Positions 29,542 through 39,273 are shown, counted from the first letter of the stretch. The stretch is 40,220 nucleotides of DNA from Streptomyces scabichelini (GCF_011045015.1 NZ_JAAKZY010000087.1:1-40220); one strand, 5' to 3'. Notes: generated by a model from the letters alone, not told the origin. A program made the numbers and translations.

Positions 29542-32393
29542 TAGGACCTCCACTGGGAGAAGAACTGGTCGACGACGCTCTGCGCGGCGTTCCCCTTGTC
29601 GTACTCGCCGAAGTCCGAGACGAACCGCTCCCGCGCCTCCGCGTACCTGACCACCTGTTTCTCCAACGAGCCGAGGGCGGCGTGCAGTTCGTCCTCGTTG
29701 CGCACGACGGGTCCGGGCGCATGCTCCAGCAGGTCGAAGTAGGTCCCGCGCCCCCCGTACACGTACTCCTCGTAGTCGTACGCGAAGAAGAACATCGGCC
29801 GGTCGAGGAGGGCGTAGTCGAACATCACCGACGAGTAGTCCGTGATCAGCCCGTCGGCGAGGGCGAGCAGCGGGGTCACGTCATGATGCGCAGATACGTC
29901 GATGACTCGGCCCCGCACGGACGGCGGGAGCACGACGTGGTCGAGGTAGTGCGAGCGGACGAGGAGGACGTACCGGTCGCCGAAGGTGTCCGCGAAGCGC
30001 TCCACGTCGAAGGGCAGCTCGAAGCGACCCTTTCCGCGCCCACGGAAGGTGGGCGCGTACAGCAGGACCTTCTTGTTCTCCGGGATGCCCAACTCGGCGG
30101 CCAGCGACGGTCGTCCGGGCTCCAGACGGGCCCGTACGAGGGCGTCGTTGCGCGGATAGCCCACCCGCAGCAGCGTCTTCTCCTTGAGCCGGAAGGCGTG
30201 CGCGAGCGTGCGGACATCGTGTTCGGAGCGGATCAGGAACCGGTCGAAGCGGTCGAGTGTGCGCTGCTGGTCCTCCTGCTGGGGGCGGGACCTGAGCTTC
30301 CATTCCGGTTCGTCGAAGCCCATCCGCTTGAGCGCCGAGCCGTGCCAGGTCTGGATGTACGTCGTCCGGGGCCGCTTGGTGAGTTTCAGCGGATAGCTCT
30401 GGTTGTCGACCCAGAACTCGGCCTGGGCCAGCGCCTTGAGATAGGGCAGCGACCAGCGGCGTACGAGGGTGGCGTCGGACGGAAAGCCCTCCGGGCTGCC
30501 CGCGTACGACCACACCGCCTCGAACTCCAGGCCCTGGCGCCGCATCTCCTCGTAGATGGCCCGCGGGCTGTCGCTGTACTGCCGGCCCAGGTGGCTCTCG
30601 AAGACCACCAGGCCCTTCTTCACGGGCAGCCGGCTGAACACCTCGTGGTACAGCCGGATCTTGGTGTCGCCGGAGGCCAGCTTCTTGCGCAGCGTCCTCG
30701 CCTTCCGGTACCCGGTCTTGGCGAGCCGGCCGGGCGCCCCGTGCACGCCGCGCGCGACGAACGCGTCCACTTCCTCGCGGGAGATGAGCCGGAAGCAGAG
30801 ATGGCCGCGTGCGGAGATCTCGGGCTCGATGTGGTGGGCGGCCAGTCGGGTGAGCCGGGGCCGGACGGGCAACTGTCCGGCGGCCAGGCCGGGGTCGGAG
30901 GCGGTGAGCCGGGTCGTGGTGCGGGTGCCGTCGACGTCGAGATGGAGGCGTACGTCCCACACGGCGTCCACGATGCCGAGCGGCCGCAGCCCGCGCACGA
31001 GGTCCGCCGAAGCCTCCCAGGCGATGGTCTCGCCCTCGTGCCGCAGGGTGGCCACGGGGAACCGGAAGGTCTGGAAGCGCACGCCCTTGCGGCGGGCACC
31101 GAACTCCAGCTCACCGACGAGCCCCGCATCGGGCGGGATGACGCCGAGCGGGTTGGTGATGCGCCCGGCCAGCCAGACCGTGCCGGCGGCTTCCGCGTAG
31201 CCGGTCAGGGCGTTGCGCAGGAACATCTTGTCGACCGGCTTGGTGTGGTAGCCCAGTTCGGTGACGTCCAGGACCTGCCGGCCGAACTCATCGCCGCCGA
31301 GGTGCTCGGCGCACCAGTAGATCCGCCCGTCGCGTTCGACGAGCGGCGAGGAGATCTTGTCGCGGTTGGTGAGCGTGTCCACGGCCGGCAGGAGGTTGTC
31401 CCAGTCGCTCCGGCGCAGCAGATAGGCGCAGATGGCGTGGATGGGCTCCACCTCGTCGAAGGCGGCGTGATCGATGGAGTCCAGGTACGCGTGGGCGATC
31501 GCGGCGAACTCCTGCCGGTAGGACGCGTCGCGGAACGGCAGGTCACGCAGGTGCAGCACCAGGTCGTGCTTGAGGAACTTGACGTCCTTGTGGAACTTCA
31601 GCTCCAACAGGCCCCGTTCGGCGAGCAGTTGGTCGACCCGGCGGTGGATCTCCATCCGGTGGGTGAAGTTGGCGATCTCGTGGCGCCGGTTACTGATCGA
31701 CTTCGTGCCCGCCTGCTTCGGCTTCTCCACGACGTTCCAGTCGTAGACACGGTTGGGGATCAGGGTGATCCGGTCGGCGGCCGCATACGCCTGCGCCGAG
31801 AAGAGCAGGTCCTCGTAGTGGATGCCCACCGGAAACTCCAGCCCCTGCTCCAGCAGGAACTCCCGGCGGTAGCACTTGTTCGTCGACAGGGTGTCGAAGA
31901 CCAGCAGGTCGGGCAGCTCCGCGATCGACTCCAGGGTGCGGGTGCGCGTGTACAGCCAGGGGTACCACTTGACTTCCTTGCGGCTGCGCGAGTCCACGTG
32001 CACGCGCACGCACAGCCCGGAGACGAGGTCGGCGCCGGTGGTCTCGGCCGCCTCCAGCATGTTCCGGCAGGCGTTGCGCTCCAGTACGTCGTCGCTGTCG
32101 AGGAAGACGACGTACGTGCCGCGCGCCTCCGCGATGCCGTGGTTGCGCGGCGCCCCGCAGCCACCGCTGTTCTCCGCGAGCCGGAAGGCCCGTACGCGGT
32201 CGGGATGCTCGGCGGCCAGCCGCCGGGCCACCTCGTACGAGCCGTCCGTGCTGCGGTCGTCCACGATCACGACCTCGACATTCCGCAGCGTCTGCGCCAG
32301 CACGGAGCGGACGGCCGTCGGCAGGCGTAACTCGTCGTTGTAGACGATGACGACGACGGACACATCGGGCTGCTGACACATATCCACACTCAT
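29541..32393 (-). CDS. Bifunctional GT2 glycosyltransferase and TagF-like phosphotransferase
   Basis: A 950-residue fusion. Residues 10-240 are a GT2 domain (VSVVVIVYNDELRLPTAV, EVVIVDDRSTDGSYEVA, NSGGCGAPRNHGIA, VFLDSDDVLERN, IHYEDLLFSAQAYAA). A beta-rich middle region (about 345-560) precedes a CDP-glycerol glycerophosphotransferase domain (about 590-940) with the WHG motif intact at TWHGSALKRMG (His684), GYPRNDALV, VLLYAPTFRGRGKG, VLLVRSHYLDHV, ITDYSSVMFDYALLDRPMFFF and GRGTYFDL. It would polymerise polyol phosphate and glycosylate it. One TTA codon at Leu22 (32328-32330) implies bldA dependence. S. coelicolor SCO2997, reported as a wall-polymer enzyme, is the likely counterpart (memory only). 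Confidence 0.9.
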   Translation of the reverse strand: MSVDMCQQPDVSVVVIVYNDELRLPTAVRSVLAQTLRNVEVVIVDDRSTDGSYEVARRLAAEHPDRVRAFRLAENSGGCGAPRNHGIAEARGTYVVFLDSDDVLERNACRNMLEAAETTGADLVSGLCVRVHVDSRSRKEVKWYPWLYTRTRTLESIAELPDLLVFDTLSTNKCYRREFLLEQGLEFPVGIHYEDLLFSAQAYAAADRITLIPNRVYDWNVVEKPKQAGTKSISNRRHEIANFTHRMEIHRRVDQLLAERGLLELKFHKDVKFLKHDLVLHLRDLPFRDASYRQEFAAIAHAYLDSIDHAAFDEVEPIHAICAYLLRRSDWDNLLPAVDTLTNRDKISSPLVERDGRIYWCAEHLGGDEFGRQVLDVTELGYHTKPVDKMFLRNALTGYAEAAGTVWLAGRITNPLGVIPPDAGLVGELEFGARRKGVRFQTFRFPVATLRHEGETIAWEASADLVRGLRPLGIVDAVWDVRLHLDVDGTRTTTRLTASDPGLAAGQLPVRPRLTRLAAHHIEPEISARGHLCFRLISREEVDAFVARGVHGAPGRLAKTGYRKARTLRKKLASGDTKIRLYHEVFSRLPVKKGLVVFESHLGRQYSDSPRAIYEEMRRQGLEFEAVWSYAGSPEGFPSDATLVRRWSLPYLKALAQAEFWVDNQSYPLKLTKRPRTTYIQTWHGSALKRMGFDEPEWKLRSRPQQEDQQRTLDRFDRFLIRSEHDVRTLAHAFRLKEKTLLRVGYPRNDALVRARLEPGRPSLAAELGIPENKKVLLYAPTFRGRGKGRFELPFDVERFADTFGDRYVLLVRSHYLDHVVLPPSVRGRVIDVSAHHDVTPLLALADGLITDYSSVMFDYALLDRPMFFFAYDYEEYVYGGRGTYFDLLEHAPGPVVRNEDELHAALGSLEKQVVRYAEARERFVSDFGEYDKGNAAQSVVDQFFSQWRS

Positions 32394-32492
32394 CCCATTA
32401 ATCCTAGGTGCCCCCTTGCGGCTCTGTACGGGGGTGTAGGCCGCTCGGGGTCACTCGGGTAGATGTCGTGACAGGTGTCCGGGTTGCCCTGA

Positions 32493-35400
32493 CTACGAGT
32501 GTGTACGCAACAACGTCCGCATCGTCCGCATCGCCACCGACAGGTTCGCCAGGTCGAAGGACTCCGAGCCCTGGATCTCCTCCAGGGTCGTGCGGGCCCG
32601 GCCCAGAATCGCCGCGTTCTTCTGCTCCCAGGCCTTGAAGCGCTGTTCCGGGTTGGAGGTGCCGTTGCCGCAGGCGAGTACGTCGGACGTGAGCGCCGCG
32701 TGCGCCGCGTACAGGTCCTCGCGGATGGAGGCGCGGGCCATCGACTGCCAGCGGTCGGCGCGGGGCAGCTCGATGATGCGGTCCATGAGCTGGGTGATCC
32801 GCAGGCGGTCGGCGAGGTCGTAGTACACCTCGGCGACGGCCATCGGGTCCTTGCCGGTGCGGTCGGCCACCGCCACCACGTCGAGCGTCGGGAAGGCCGC
32901 GGAGAACCCGGCGACGCGCTGGGCGAGGTGGTCCGGGACATCGGCGGCCGACAGCTCGTCGTAGATCCGCTGGTACCACTCCAGGTCCGCGCCACGCAGC
33001 AGCTTGGGCAGCTCGGCCCAGACCCGCGCGACCCCGTCGCTGAAGAAGTCGATGGTCTCGGCGAGCTCGAGCGGCTGCGGCCGGTTGTTGAGCAGCCAGC
33101 GCGTGCCGCGCTCGGCGAGGCGGCGCGAGTGCAGGCGGATACGGGTCTGGACGGCCGCGTCGACCTTGTTGTCGAGCGCCTCGACCTCGTCCCACACCTG
33201 GCTCAGCCCGAAGATGGTGCGGGCCGCGGTCTGTGCCCGGACGATCTCCTCCAGCGAGGCCCCGGTCTCCTCGCGCAGTCGGTGCAGGAAGCTCGTACCG
33301 CCGGTGTTGACCGTGTCGTTGACCAGCACCGTCGTGGTGATCTCGCGGCGCAGCGGGTGGTTGTCGATCTGCCCGGCGAACTGCTCGTGCAGCGCCGTCG
33401 GGAAGTACGCGTGCAGCAGGCTCCGCAGGTACGGGTCGTCGGGCAGCGACGTGTGCAGCAGCTCGTCGGCGACCGTGATCTTCGTGTACGCGAGGAGAAC
33501 GGCCGTCTCCGGCTGGGTCAGACCGCGCCCGGTGTTGAGGCGCTCACGGATCTGCCGCTCGGTGGGCATGAACTCCAGGGCCCGGTCGAGGTGCCCCGCG
33601 CGCACCAGATGGCGCAGGTAGCGGTGCTGCGCGTGCAGCATGTCCGGGGACTGGGCGAGCGCGTTGGCGAGCGCCACGTTCTGCGCGTAGTTGTTGCGCA
33701 GGACGAGCCGGCCGACCTCGTCGGTCATCTCGGCGAGCAGCTTGTTGCGCTGCTTGACGGTCATGTCGCCGTCCGCGACGACCGCGTTGAGCAGGATCTT
33801 GATGTTCACCTCGTGGTCGGAGGTGTCCACGCCCGCGCTGTTGTCGATGGCGTCGGTGTTGACCTTGCCGCCGGCTTGCGCGAACTCGATCCGGCCGAGC
33901 TGGGTCAGGCCCAGGTTGCCGCCCTCGCCGACGACCCTGACCCTGAGGTCGGCGCCGTCGACGCGGATCGCGTCGTTCGCCTTGTCGCCGACGTCGGCAT
34001 GGGTCTCCGTGCTCGCCTTCACATACGTACCGATGCCGCCGTTCCACAGCAGGTCGACCGGTGCCTTGAGGATGGCCCGCATCAGATCGGCGGGGGTCAT
34101 TTTGGCGACGCCGGCCTCGATGCCGAGGGCCTTGCGGATGTGGGTGTTGAGCGGGATGGCCTTGGCGGTACGCGGGAAGATGCCGCCGCCCTGCGACAGC
34201 AGCTCCTTGTCGTAGTCGGCCCAGGAGCTGCGCGGCAGCTCGAAGAGGCGGCGCCGCTCGGCGTACGAGGTGGCCGCGTCCGGGTTCGGGTCGATGACGA
34301 TGTGCCGGTGGTCGAAGGCGGCGACCAGGCGGATGTGCTCGGACAGCAGCATGCCGTTGCCGAACACGTCACCGGACATGTCGCCGACTCCGACGACGGT
34401 GAAGTCGTCGGTCTGGGTGTTCACGCCCAGCTCCCGGAAGTGCCGCTCCACGGACTCCCAGGCGCCGCGGGCGGTGATGCCCATCTTCTTGTGGTCGTAG
34501 CCGGCGCTGCCGCCCGAGGCGAAGGCGTCGCCGAGCCAGAAGTTGTAGCTCTCCGCGACCTCGTTGGCGATGTCCGAGAACGTCGCCGTGCCCTTGTCGG
34601 CGGCGACGACGAGATAGGTGTCGTCCCCGTCGTGCCGTACGACGTCGGCGGGCGGCACGACCTCACCGGCCACCATGTTGTCGGTGATGTCGAGCAGCGC
34701 CGAGATGAAGGTCTTGTAGCTCCTGATGCCCTCGGCCAGCCAGGCGTCGCGGTCCACGGCCGGGTCCGGCAGCTGCTTGGCGACGAAGCCGCCCTTCGCG
34801 CCGACCGGCACGATGACGGTGTTCTTCACCATCTGCGCCTTGACCAGGCCGAGGATCTCGGTCCGGAAGTCCTCACGCCGGTCGGACCAGCGCAGACCTC
34901 CTCGCGCGACCTTCCCGAACCGCAGATGCACGCCCTCGACACGCGGCGAGTACACCCAGATCTCGTACGCCGGACGCGGCGCCGGAAGGTCGGGGATGGC
35001 CGTCGGGTCGAACTTCATCGAGACGTACTCGTGCGGCTTGGCGCCCGCCGCCTCCTGGAAGAAGTTCGTGCGCAGGGTCGCCTTGATGACGGTGAGGAAG
35101 GACCGCAGGATCCGGTCCTCGTCCAGGCTTGCGACCTGGTCGAGGGCGGCGTCCAGCTCCTCGAGGAGGGCGTCGGTCAGTTCCAGACCCGCCCGCTGCC
35201 GGTCCGGGGACATCCGCGCCTCGAAGAGGGAGACGAGCAGCCGGGTGGTGTGGACGTTGTTGCGGAGGGTGTCCTCCATGTAGTCCTGGCTGAAGGTCGA
35301 GGCGGCCTGACGCAGGTACTTGGCGTACGCGCGCAGCACCATCGCCTGCCGCCAGCTCAGACCGGCGCTCAGCACGAGGGAGTTGAAGCCGTCGTTCTCG

Positions 35401-37430
35401 GCCTGCCCGGTCCAGGTCGCCGAGAAGGCGTCCTGGAACCGCTCGCGGGCGTCGTCGGCGAGGTAGTCGCCGTTGCCGGTCGTGGGCATGCGCAGGCCGA
35501 AGTCGTAGATCCAGGCGGACTTACGGTCCGAGCAGCGCAGCTCGTACGGGCGCTCGTCGGTGACCTCGACGCCGAGCCGGCTGAGCACCGGCAGAACGGC
35601 GGAGAGGGAGACCGGCGCACCCGTGCGGTAGATCTTGAAGCGGCGTTCGCCGGGCGCGGCGCCCACCGGCTCGTACAGGCTGAGCGCGAAGTCCTTGCCG
35701 TGGTCGAGCTGCTCCAGGTTGACCAGGTCGGCGACCGCCGCGCGCGGGTTGTGGTCGGCCTTGTAGCCCTCGGGGATGGCGTTCCCGTACCGGCGCAGCA
35801 GTTCGGCCGCGCGCTCCTCGCCGCACTCGGCGTTCAGCGCCTCGGCGAAGCCGTCGGCCCAGGAGCGGGCGGCCTCGACGAGCCGCGCCTCGATGCGCTC
35901 CTTGTCGGCGTCGGACAGCTCGGTCAGCTCGGTGCCCTGGGGGACGCGGACCACGAAGTGCAGCCGGGAGAGGATCGACTCGGTGTTCCAGGCGGTGAAG
36001 TCGACGCTGGTACCGCCGAGCTCCTCCTTCAGGATGTCGATGATCCGGAGGCGTACGCCGGTGGTGTAGCGGTCGCGCGGCAGGTAGACGAGGGCCGAGT
36101 AGTAGCGGCCGTACTCGTCCTGGCGCAGGTAGAGGCGCAGCCGGCGGCGCTCTTGCAGGTAGAGCACGCTGGTGACGATGGAGCGCAGCTCGTCGGGCGG
36201 CGTCTGGAACAGCTCGTCGCGCGGGTACGTCTCCAGGATCTGCAGCAGGTCGCGCCCGTCGTGGCTGTTGGGCGAGAAGCCGGCGCCCTTGAGCACTTCG
36301 GCCACCTTGCGGCGGACGACGGGGACGCGGCGCACGGACTCCGTGTACGCGGCGGAGGAGAAGAGCCCGAGGAAGCGCCGCTCACCGATGACGTTCCCGT
36401 CCTCGTCGAACTTCTTGACGCCGACGTAGTCGAGATAGCTCGGCCGGTGGACCGTCGCCCGGCTGTTCGCCTTCGTCAGGATGAGGAGCTTGTGCTCGCG
36501 GGCCTTGGCGCGGGCGTCGGCGGGGAGCCTGCTGAAGGAGTGCGAGTGGCCGTGGGCGTCGTCGCCGCTGTGGTGCGGGTCGGAGCGCAGAATGCCGAGG
36601 CCGGTGCCGGGGACGGCGGCGAGGGAGTCGTCCTCCGTCAGCTCGTACTCGCGGTAGCCGAGGAAGGTGAAGTGGTCGGCGGCCAGCCAGCGCAGCAGCT
36701 CGCGGGCCTCCTCGACGTCCTGGTCGCGCAGGTCGTCGGCGGTGGGCTCGGTCGGCAGGCCGTCGGCGATGCGCAGCGCTGCCTCCCGCATCTTCTCCCA
36801 GTCCTCGACGGCCTCGCGGACGTCGGAGAGCACGCGCAGGAGATCGGCGGTGATCTGCTTCAGGTCGGCCCGGTCGGTCTCACGGTCGATCTCGACGTGG
36901 ATCCAGGACTCGGTGTGGGCGTCGTGCGGAAGCCCTTCGCCGGCGGGCCGGTGCGGCAGGACCTCGATGAGCTTGCCGGTGACGTCGCGCCGTACGACGA
37001 ACTGGGGATGGATGACGACGTGGATGCCGCGCCCCTGCCGGGACAGCTCATTGGTGACCGAGTCGACGAGGAAGGGCATGTCGTCGGTGACCACTTCGAC
37101 GACGGAGTGGCTGCAGGTCCAGCCGTTCTCCTCGACGGTCGGGGTGTGGACCCGCACGTTGGCCGTGCCCTGGGGGCGGTTCTCGGCCAACCGGTAGTGG
37201 GAAAGAGCGGCTCCGAAGACGTCGACCGGGTCACGGTCGGTGAGGTCCTCCGGGGCGGTGTGCAGGTAGTAGCGCTGGAGGAACGCGAGCACGGTTTCCT
37301 GGTCCGGGGTGCCGGATGTGCCCTCGTCCGTCGTCCCGGTCGGTAGATGCACCCCGACCGGGCTGTTCTCAGCTACCCGGGCGGCCCGTTCGAGCAGCTC
37401 GGCCTTTGCTTCGTCCAGCTTGGTCTGCAT
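32493..37430 (-). CDS. gdhB: Large NAD-specific glutamate dehydrogenase
   Basis: A 1645-residue NAD-glutamate dehydrogenase of the 180-kDa class (L-glutamate to 2-oxoglutarate plus ammonia, NAD as acceptor), length close to the roughly 1650 of the S. clavuligerus founder. The N-terminal 700 residues hold the regulatory/ACT-like regions (VVEVVTDDMPFLVDSVTNEL, FTFLGYREYEL). The catalytic domain includes RGGLRWSDRREDFRTEILGLVKAQ, VKNTVIVPVGAKGGFVAKQL, VVGVGDMSGDVFGNGML and KAPVDLLWNGGIGTYVK; the helical C-terminal domain is long. Start ATG 37430 has AGAGGA close upstream. It is monocistronic, divergent from the PfpI-family gene. Confidence 0.95.
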   Translation of the reverse strand: MQTKLDEAKAELLERAARVAENSPVGVHLPTGTTDEGTSGTPDQETVLAFLQRYYLHTAPEDLTDRDPVDVFGAALSHYRLAENRPQGTANVRVHTPTVEENGWTCSHSVVEVVTDDMPFLVDSVTNELSRQGRGIHVVIHPQFVVRRDVTGKLIEVLPHRPAGEGLPHDAHTESWIHVEIDRETDRADLKQITADLLRVLSDVREAVEDWEKMREAALRIADGLPTEPTADDLRDQDVEEARELLRWLAADHFTFLGYREYELTEDDSLAAVPGTGLGILRSDPHHSGDDAHGHSHSFSRLPADARAKAREHKLLILTKANSRATVHRPSYLDYVGVKKFDEDGNVIGERRFLGLFSSAAYTESVRRVPVVRRKVAEVLKGAGFSPNSHDGRDLLQILETYPRDELFQTPPDELRSIVTSVLYLQERRRLRLYLRQDEYGRYYSALVYLPRDRYTTGVRLRIIDILKEELGGTSVDFTAWNTESILSRLHFVVRVPQGTELTELSDADKERIEARLVEAARSWADGFAEALNAECGEERAAELLRRYGNAIPEGYKADHNPRAAVADLVNLEQLDHGKDFALSLYEPVGAAPGERRFKIYRTGAPVSLSAVLPVLSRLGVEVTDERPYELRCSDRKSAWIYDFGLRMPTTGNGDYLADDARERFQDAFSATWTGQAENDGFNSLVLSAGLSWRQAMVLRAYAKYLRQAASTFSQDYMEDTLRNNVHTTRLLVSLFEARMSPDRQRAGLELTDALLEELDAALDQVASLDEDRILRSFLTVIKATLRTNFFQEAAGAKPHEYVSMKFDPTAIPDLPAPRPAYEIWVYSPRVEGVHLRFGKVARGGLRWSDRREDFRTEILGLVKAQMVKNTVIVPVGAKGGFVAKQLPDPAVDRDAWLAEGIRSYKTFISALLDITDNMVAGEVVPPADVVRHDGDDTYLVVAADKGTATFSDIANEVAESYNFWLGDAFASGGSAGYDHKKMGITARGAWESVERHFRELGVNTQTDDFTVVGVGDMSGDVFGNGMLLSEHIRLVAAFDHRHIVIDPNPDAATSYAERRRLFELPRSSWADYDKELLSQGGGIFPRTAKAIPLNTHIRKALGIEAGVAKMTPADLMRAILKAPVDLLWNGGIGTYVKASTETHADVGDKANDAIRVDGADLRVRVVGEGGNLGLTQLGRIEFAQAGGKVNTDAIDNSAGVDTSDHEVNIKILLNAVVADGDMTVKQRNKLLAEMTDEVGRLVLRNNYAQNVALANALAQSPDMLHAQHRYLRHLVRAGHLDRALEFMPTERQIRERLNTGRGLTQPETAVLLAYTKITVADELLHTSLPDDPYLRSLLHAYFPTALHEQFAGQIDNHPLRREITTTVLVNDTVNTGGTSFLHRLREETGASLEEIVRAQTAARTIFGLSQVWDEVEALDNKVDAAVQTRIRLHSRRLAERGTRWLLNNRPQPLELAETIDFFSDGVARVWAELPKLLRGADLEWYQRIYDELSAADVPDHLAQRVAGFSAAFPTLDVVAVADRTGKDPMAVAEVYYDLADRLRITQLMDRIIELPRADRWQSMARASIREDLYAAHAALTSDVLACGNGTSNPEQRFKAWEQKNAAILGRARTTLEEIQGSESFDLANLSVAMRTMRTLLRTHS

Positions 37431-38000
37431 TGTCCTCTGGCTCCTGTCGCGCGCCGTTGCGTGACGCCGAAAAACGTGAAGTGACGTAGCGCCGTGACGC
37501 GGGGTGTCCGGTCTGGTTCGACGCTATGCCGCGATGAGAGAGGGGCGGGGCGTTATCAGCCATGTTCGGTGTCCCCGGAGACTGTGACGCTGCTCTCGGA
37601 GACCCGTACCGCCCGCGAAGACCAGCGACCGCCCGGCCACGGATGTCGTCCGTGCGGTCCGGGCGCAAAGCGGGGACATAGACGCCCCCGCGACATATCG
37701 CGCTGATCACGTGACAAGGCTATCGCTCCGCACGGGGCCCCCGTCATGAGCCGCATGTGTACAAAAGAGGGGGTGGGATTTTGACAGTCTGCACAGTGCG
37801 GTGGCAGCTTGCGGCCCCGGGTGGCGCAGGGGAGCGTACGGCTCAAGGGTTGGGGGAGGAGAACCCACCCATCCACACACCCGCAGCCGAACACCCGAGT
37901 CCCCCGCTCCAACGCAAACCCCGGCGCGCAGCCCCCTTGGCAAAGCCCCGACGCGGGGGCACGTTGGGCGGGACGGATCCCGGGAAGGGAGCGGAGCGAC
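37431..38000. promoter_or_regulatory. Divergent intergenic region, gdhB / PfpI gene
   Basis: A 570-bp gap. A TTGACA at 37781-37786 points rightward, though no good -10 follows at normal spacing. Open frames crossing the gap have no recognisable protein content. The AT-rich CATGTGTACAAAAGA at about 37754 stands out against the GC-rich background and might be part of a leftward promoter or a binding site. I see no riboswitch-like structure. GGAAGGGA at 37983 serves the ATG at 38001. Confidence 0.35.
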
Positions 38001-38567
38001 ATGACTGTGAAGATCCTGATCGTCACTGGAGACGCCGCGGAGTCACTGGAGGTCCTGTACCCGTACCAGCGCCTGCGCGAGGAGGGCTACGAGGTCCATA
38101 TCGCCGCCCCCGCCCGCAAGAAGCTCCGCTTCGTCGTCCACGACTTCGAACCCGGCTTCGACACCTACACGGAGAAGCCCGGTTACACGTGGCCCGCCGA
38201 CCTGGCCTTCTCGGAGGTCGACCCGGGGCAGTACGCGGCCCTGGTGATCCCCGGCGGCCGGGCCCCGGAGTATCTCCGCAACGACCTCGAACTCCGCAAG
38301 ATCCTCAAAGCCTTCTTCGACACGGACAAACCCATCGCCCAGATCTGCCACGGGCCCCTCCTGACCGCGGCGGTCGACGGCCTTCGCGGGCGCCGCGTCA
38401 CGGCGTACCCGGCCCTGGAACTGGACATGCAGGCCGCGGGCGCCACCTTCCAGGACGCCGAGGCCGTGGTCGACGGCACCCTGGTCTCGTCGCGCGTCTG
38501 GCCGGACCACCCGAGCTGGATGCGGGAGTTCCTCACGGTGCTGCGAGCGAAGGCTCCTGTGACCTGA
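38001..38567 (+). CDS. DJ-1/PfpI family protein
   Basis: A 188-residue class I glutamine amidotransferase-like protein of the DJ-1/PfpI/YhbO group. The core is KILIVTGDAAESLEVLYPYQRL, the acidic residue in that helix, YAALVIPGGRAPEYLR, and the nucleophile elbow KPIAQICHGPLLTAA with Cys and the following His. Such proteins act as deglycases, glyoxalases or stress chaperones in different organisms; which applies here cannot be told. ATG 38001 gives the canonical N-terminus; upstream extension in the same frame is not protein-like. Confidence 0.9.
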   Translation: MTVKILIVTGDAAESLEVLYPYQRLREEGYEVHIAAPARKKLRFVVHDFEPGFDTYTEKPGYTWPADLAFSEVDPGQYAALVIPGGRAPEYLRNDLELRKILKAFFDTDKPIAQICHGPLLTAAVDGLRGRRVTAYPALELDMQAAGATFQDAEAVVDGTLVSSRVWPDHPSWMREFLTVLRAKAPVT

Positions 38568-38570
38568 GCT

Positions 38571-38598
38571 CGGGGTGGGGGCGCGCGCCCCCACCCCG
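38571..38598. terminator. Bidirectional terminator, 28-bp perfect palindrome
   Basis: A perfect palindrome: CGGGGTGGGGGCGC followed by its reverse complement GCGCCCCCACCCCG, 4 bp after the PfpI stop and 10 bp from the HAD stop on the other strand. It is by far the strongest hairpin in the window and should terminate both convergent genes. Confidence 0.9.
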
Positions 38599-38607
38599 GT
38601 CACCGCG

Positions 38608-39273
38608 TCACGCAGCCAGCCGCTCGGCCTCCACGACCGCCTCTTCCAAGGTGTCCACGACAGGTACACCCACCGCCTCCAGACTGGCCCTGCTGTGCGA
38701 CCCCCCGGTGTAGAGCACGGCCAGCGCTCCCACATGGCGGGCCGCGATCGCGTCGTCCGCAGCGTCCCCGATCACCACCGTACGAGCGGGCTCCACGCCG
38801 ACCAGCGCCCCCACGTGCCGCACCATGTGCTCGGCCTTGCTGCCCCCGGACGGGCCGGTCCGCCCGTCGACCCGTATGAAGTGCGGCTCGATCCCGAAGT
38901 CCCGTACCAGCGGGACGAGTTCGTCATGCCCGTACATACTCAGAATTGACTGGCTGCGCCCGGCCGACACCCACTCGGAGAGCAGCCCCGGAACTCCGTC
39001 GGTGAGCCCGCACCCGACCCGATGCTCCACGTAGTACCGATGGAACGTCTCGTCCATGACCTCCCACTCGGCGTCCGTGGGCAGCCGTCCCATCAGCCGC
39101 TCGTAGAACCGCGGCACCGGTACGCAGTACAGCTCCCGGTACTGCTCCAGCGTGATCGGCTCAAGGCCCAGCTCGGCGAACGCCGCGTTCGTCGCCCCGA
39201 TGACCGCCGCATTGTCGTGGAAGAGGGTCCCGTTCCAGTCCCAGACGATGTGCGCTGCTTCGTACTTCCCCAT
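38608..39273 (-). CDS. HAD-superfamily hydrolase
   Basis: A 221-residue HAD phosphatase of the Gph/PGP-like subgroup. Motif I is VWDWNGTLFHDN (nucleophile Asp, general acid position Asn rather than the usual Asp-x-Asp second aspartate), motif II near QSILSMYGHDEL, motif III Lys in GSKAEHM and motif IV VVIGDAADDAIAA. A cap domain follows motif I. Replacement in motif I (DWNGT) is common in one HAD branch. The substrate is unknown. Start ATG 39273; no strong ribosome site. Convergent with the PfpI gene. Confidence 0.88.
   Translation of the reverse strand: MGKYEAAHIVWDWNGTLFHDNAAVIGATNAAFAELGLEPITLEQYRELYCVPVPRFYERLMGRLPTDAEWEVMDETFHRYYVEHRVGCGLTDGVPGLLSEWVSAGRSQSILSMYGHDELVPLVRDFGIEPHFIRVDGRTGPSGGSKAEHMVRHVGALVGVEPARTVVIGDAADDAIAARHVGALAVLYTGGSHSRASLEAVGVPVVDTLEEAVVEAERLAA

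Noticed and set aside
29682..32330. 882-codon plus-strand frame opposite the GT2-TagF gene
   Set aside because: Antisense shadow; the opposite strand encodes clear GT2 and TagF motifs.
32499..37346. 1615-codon plus-strand frame opposite gdhB
   Set aside because: A perfect shadow of the 1645-residue dehydrogenase on the other strand; its translation lacks any motif.
37809..38000. 64-codon N-terminal extension of the PfpI-family protein
   Set aside because: Low-complexity Arg/Pro/Thr composition and no family match; the canonical fold begins at ATG 38001.
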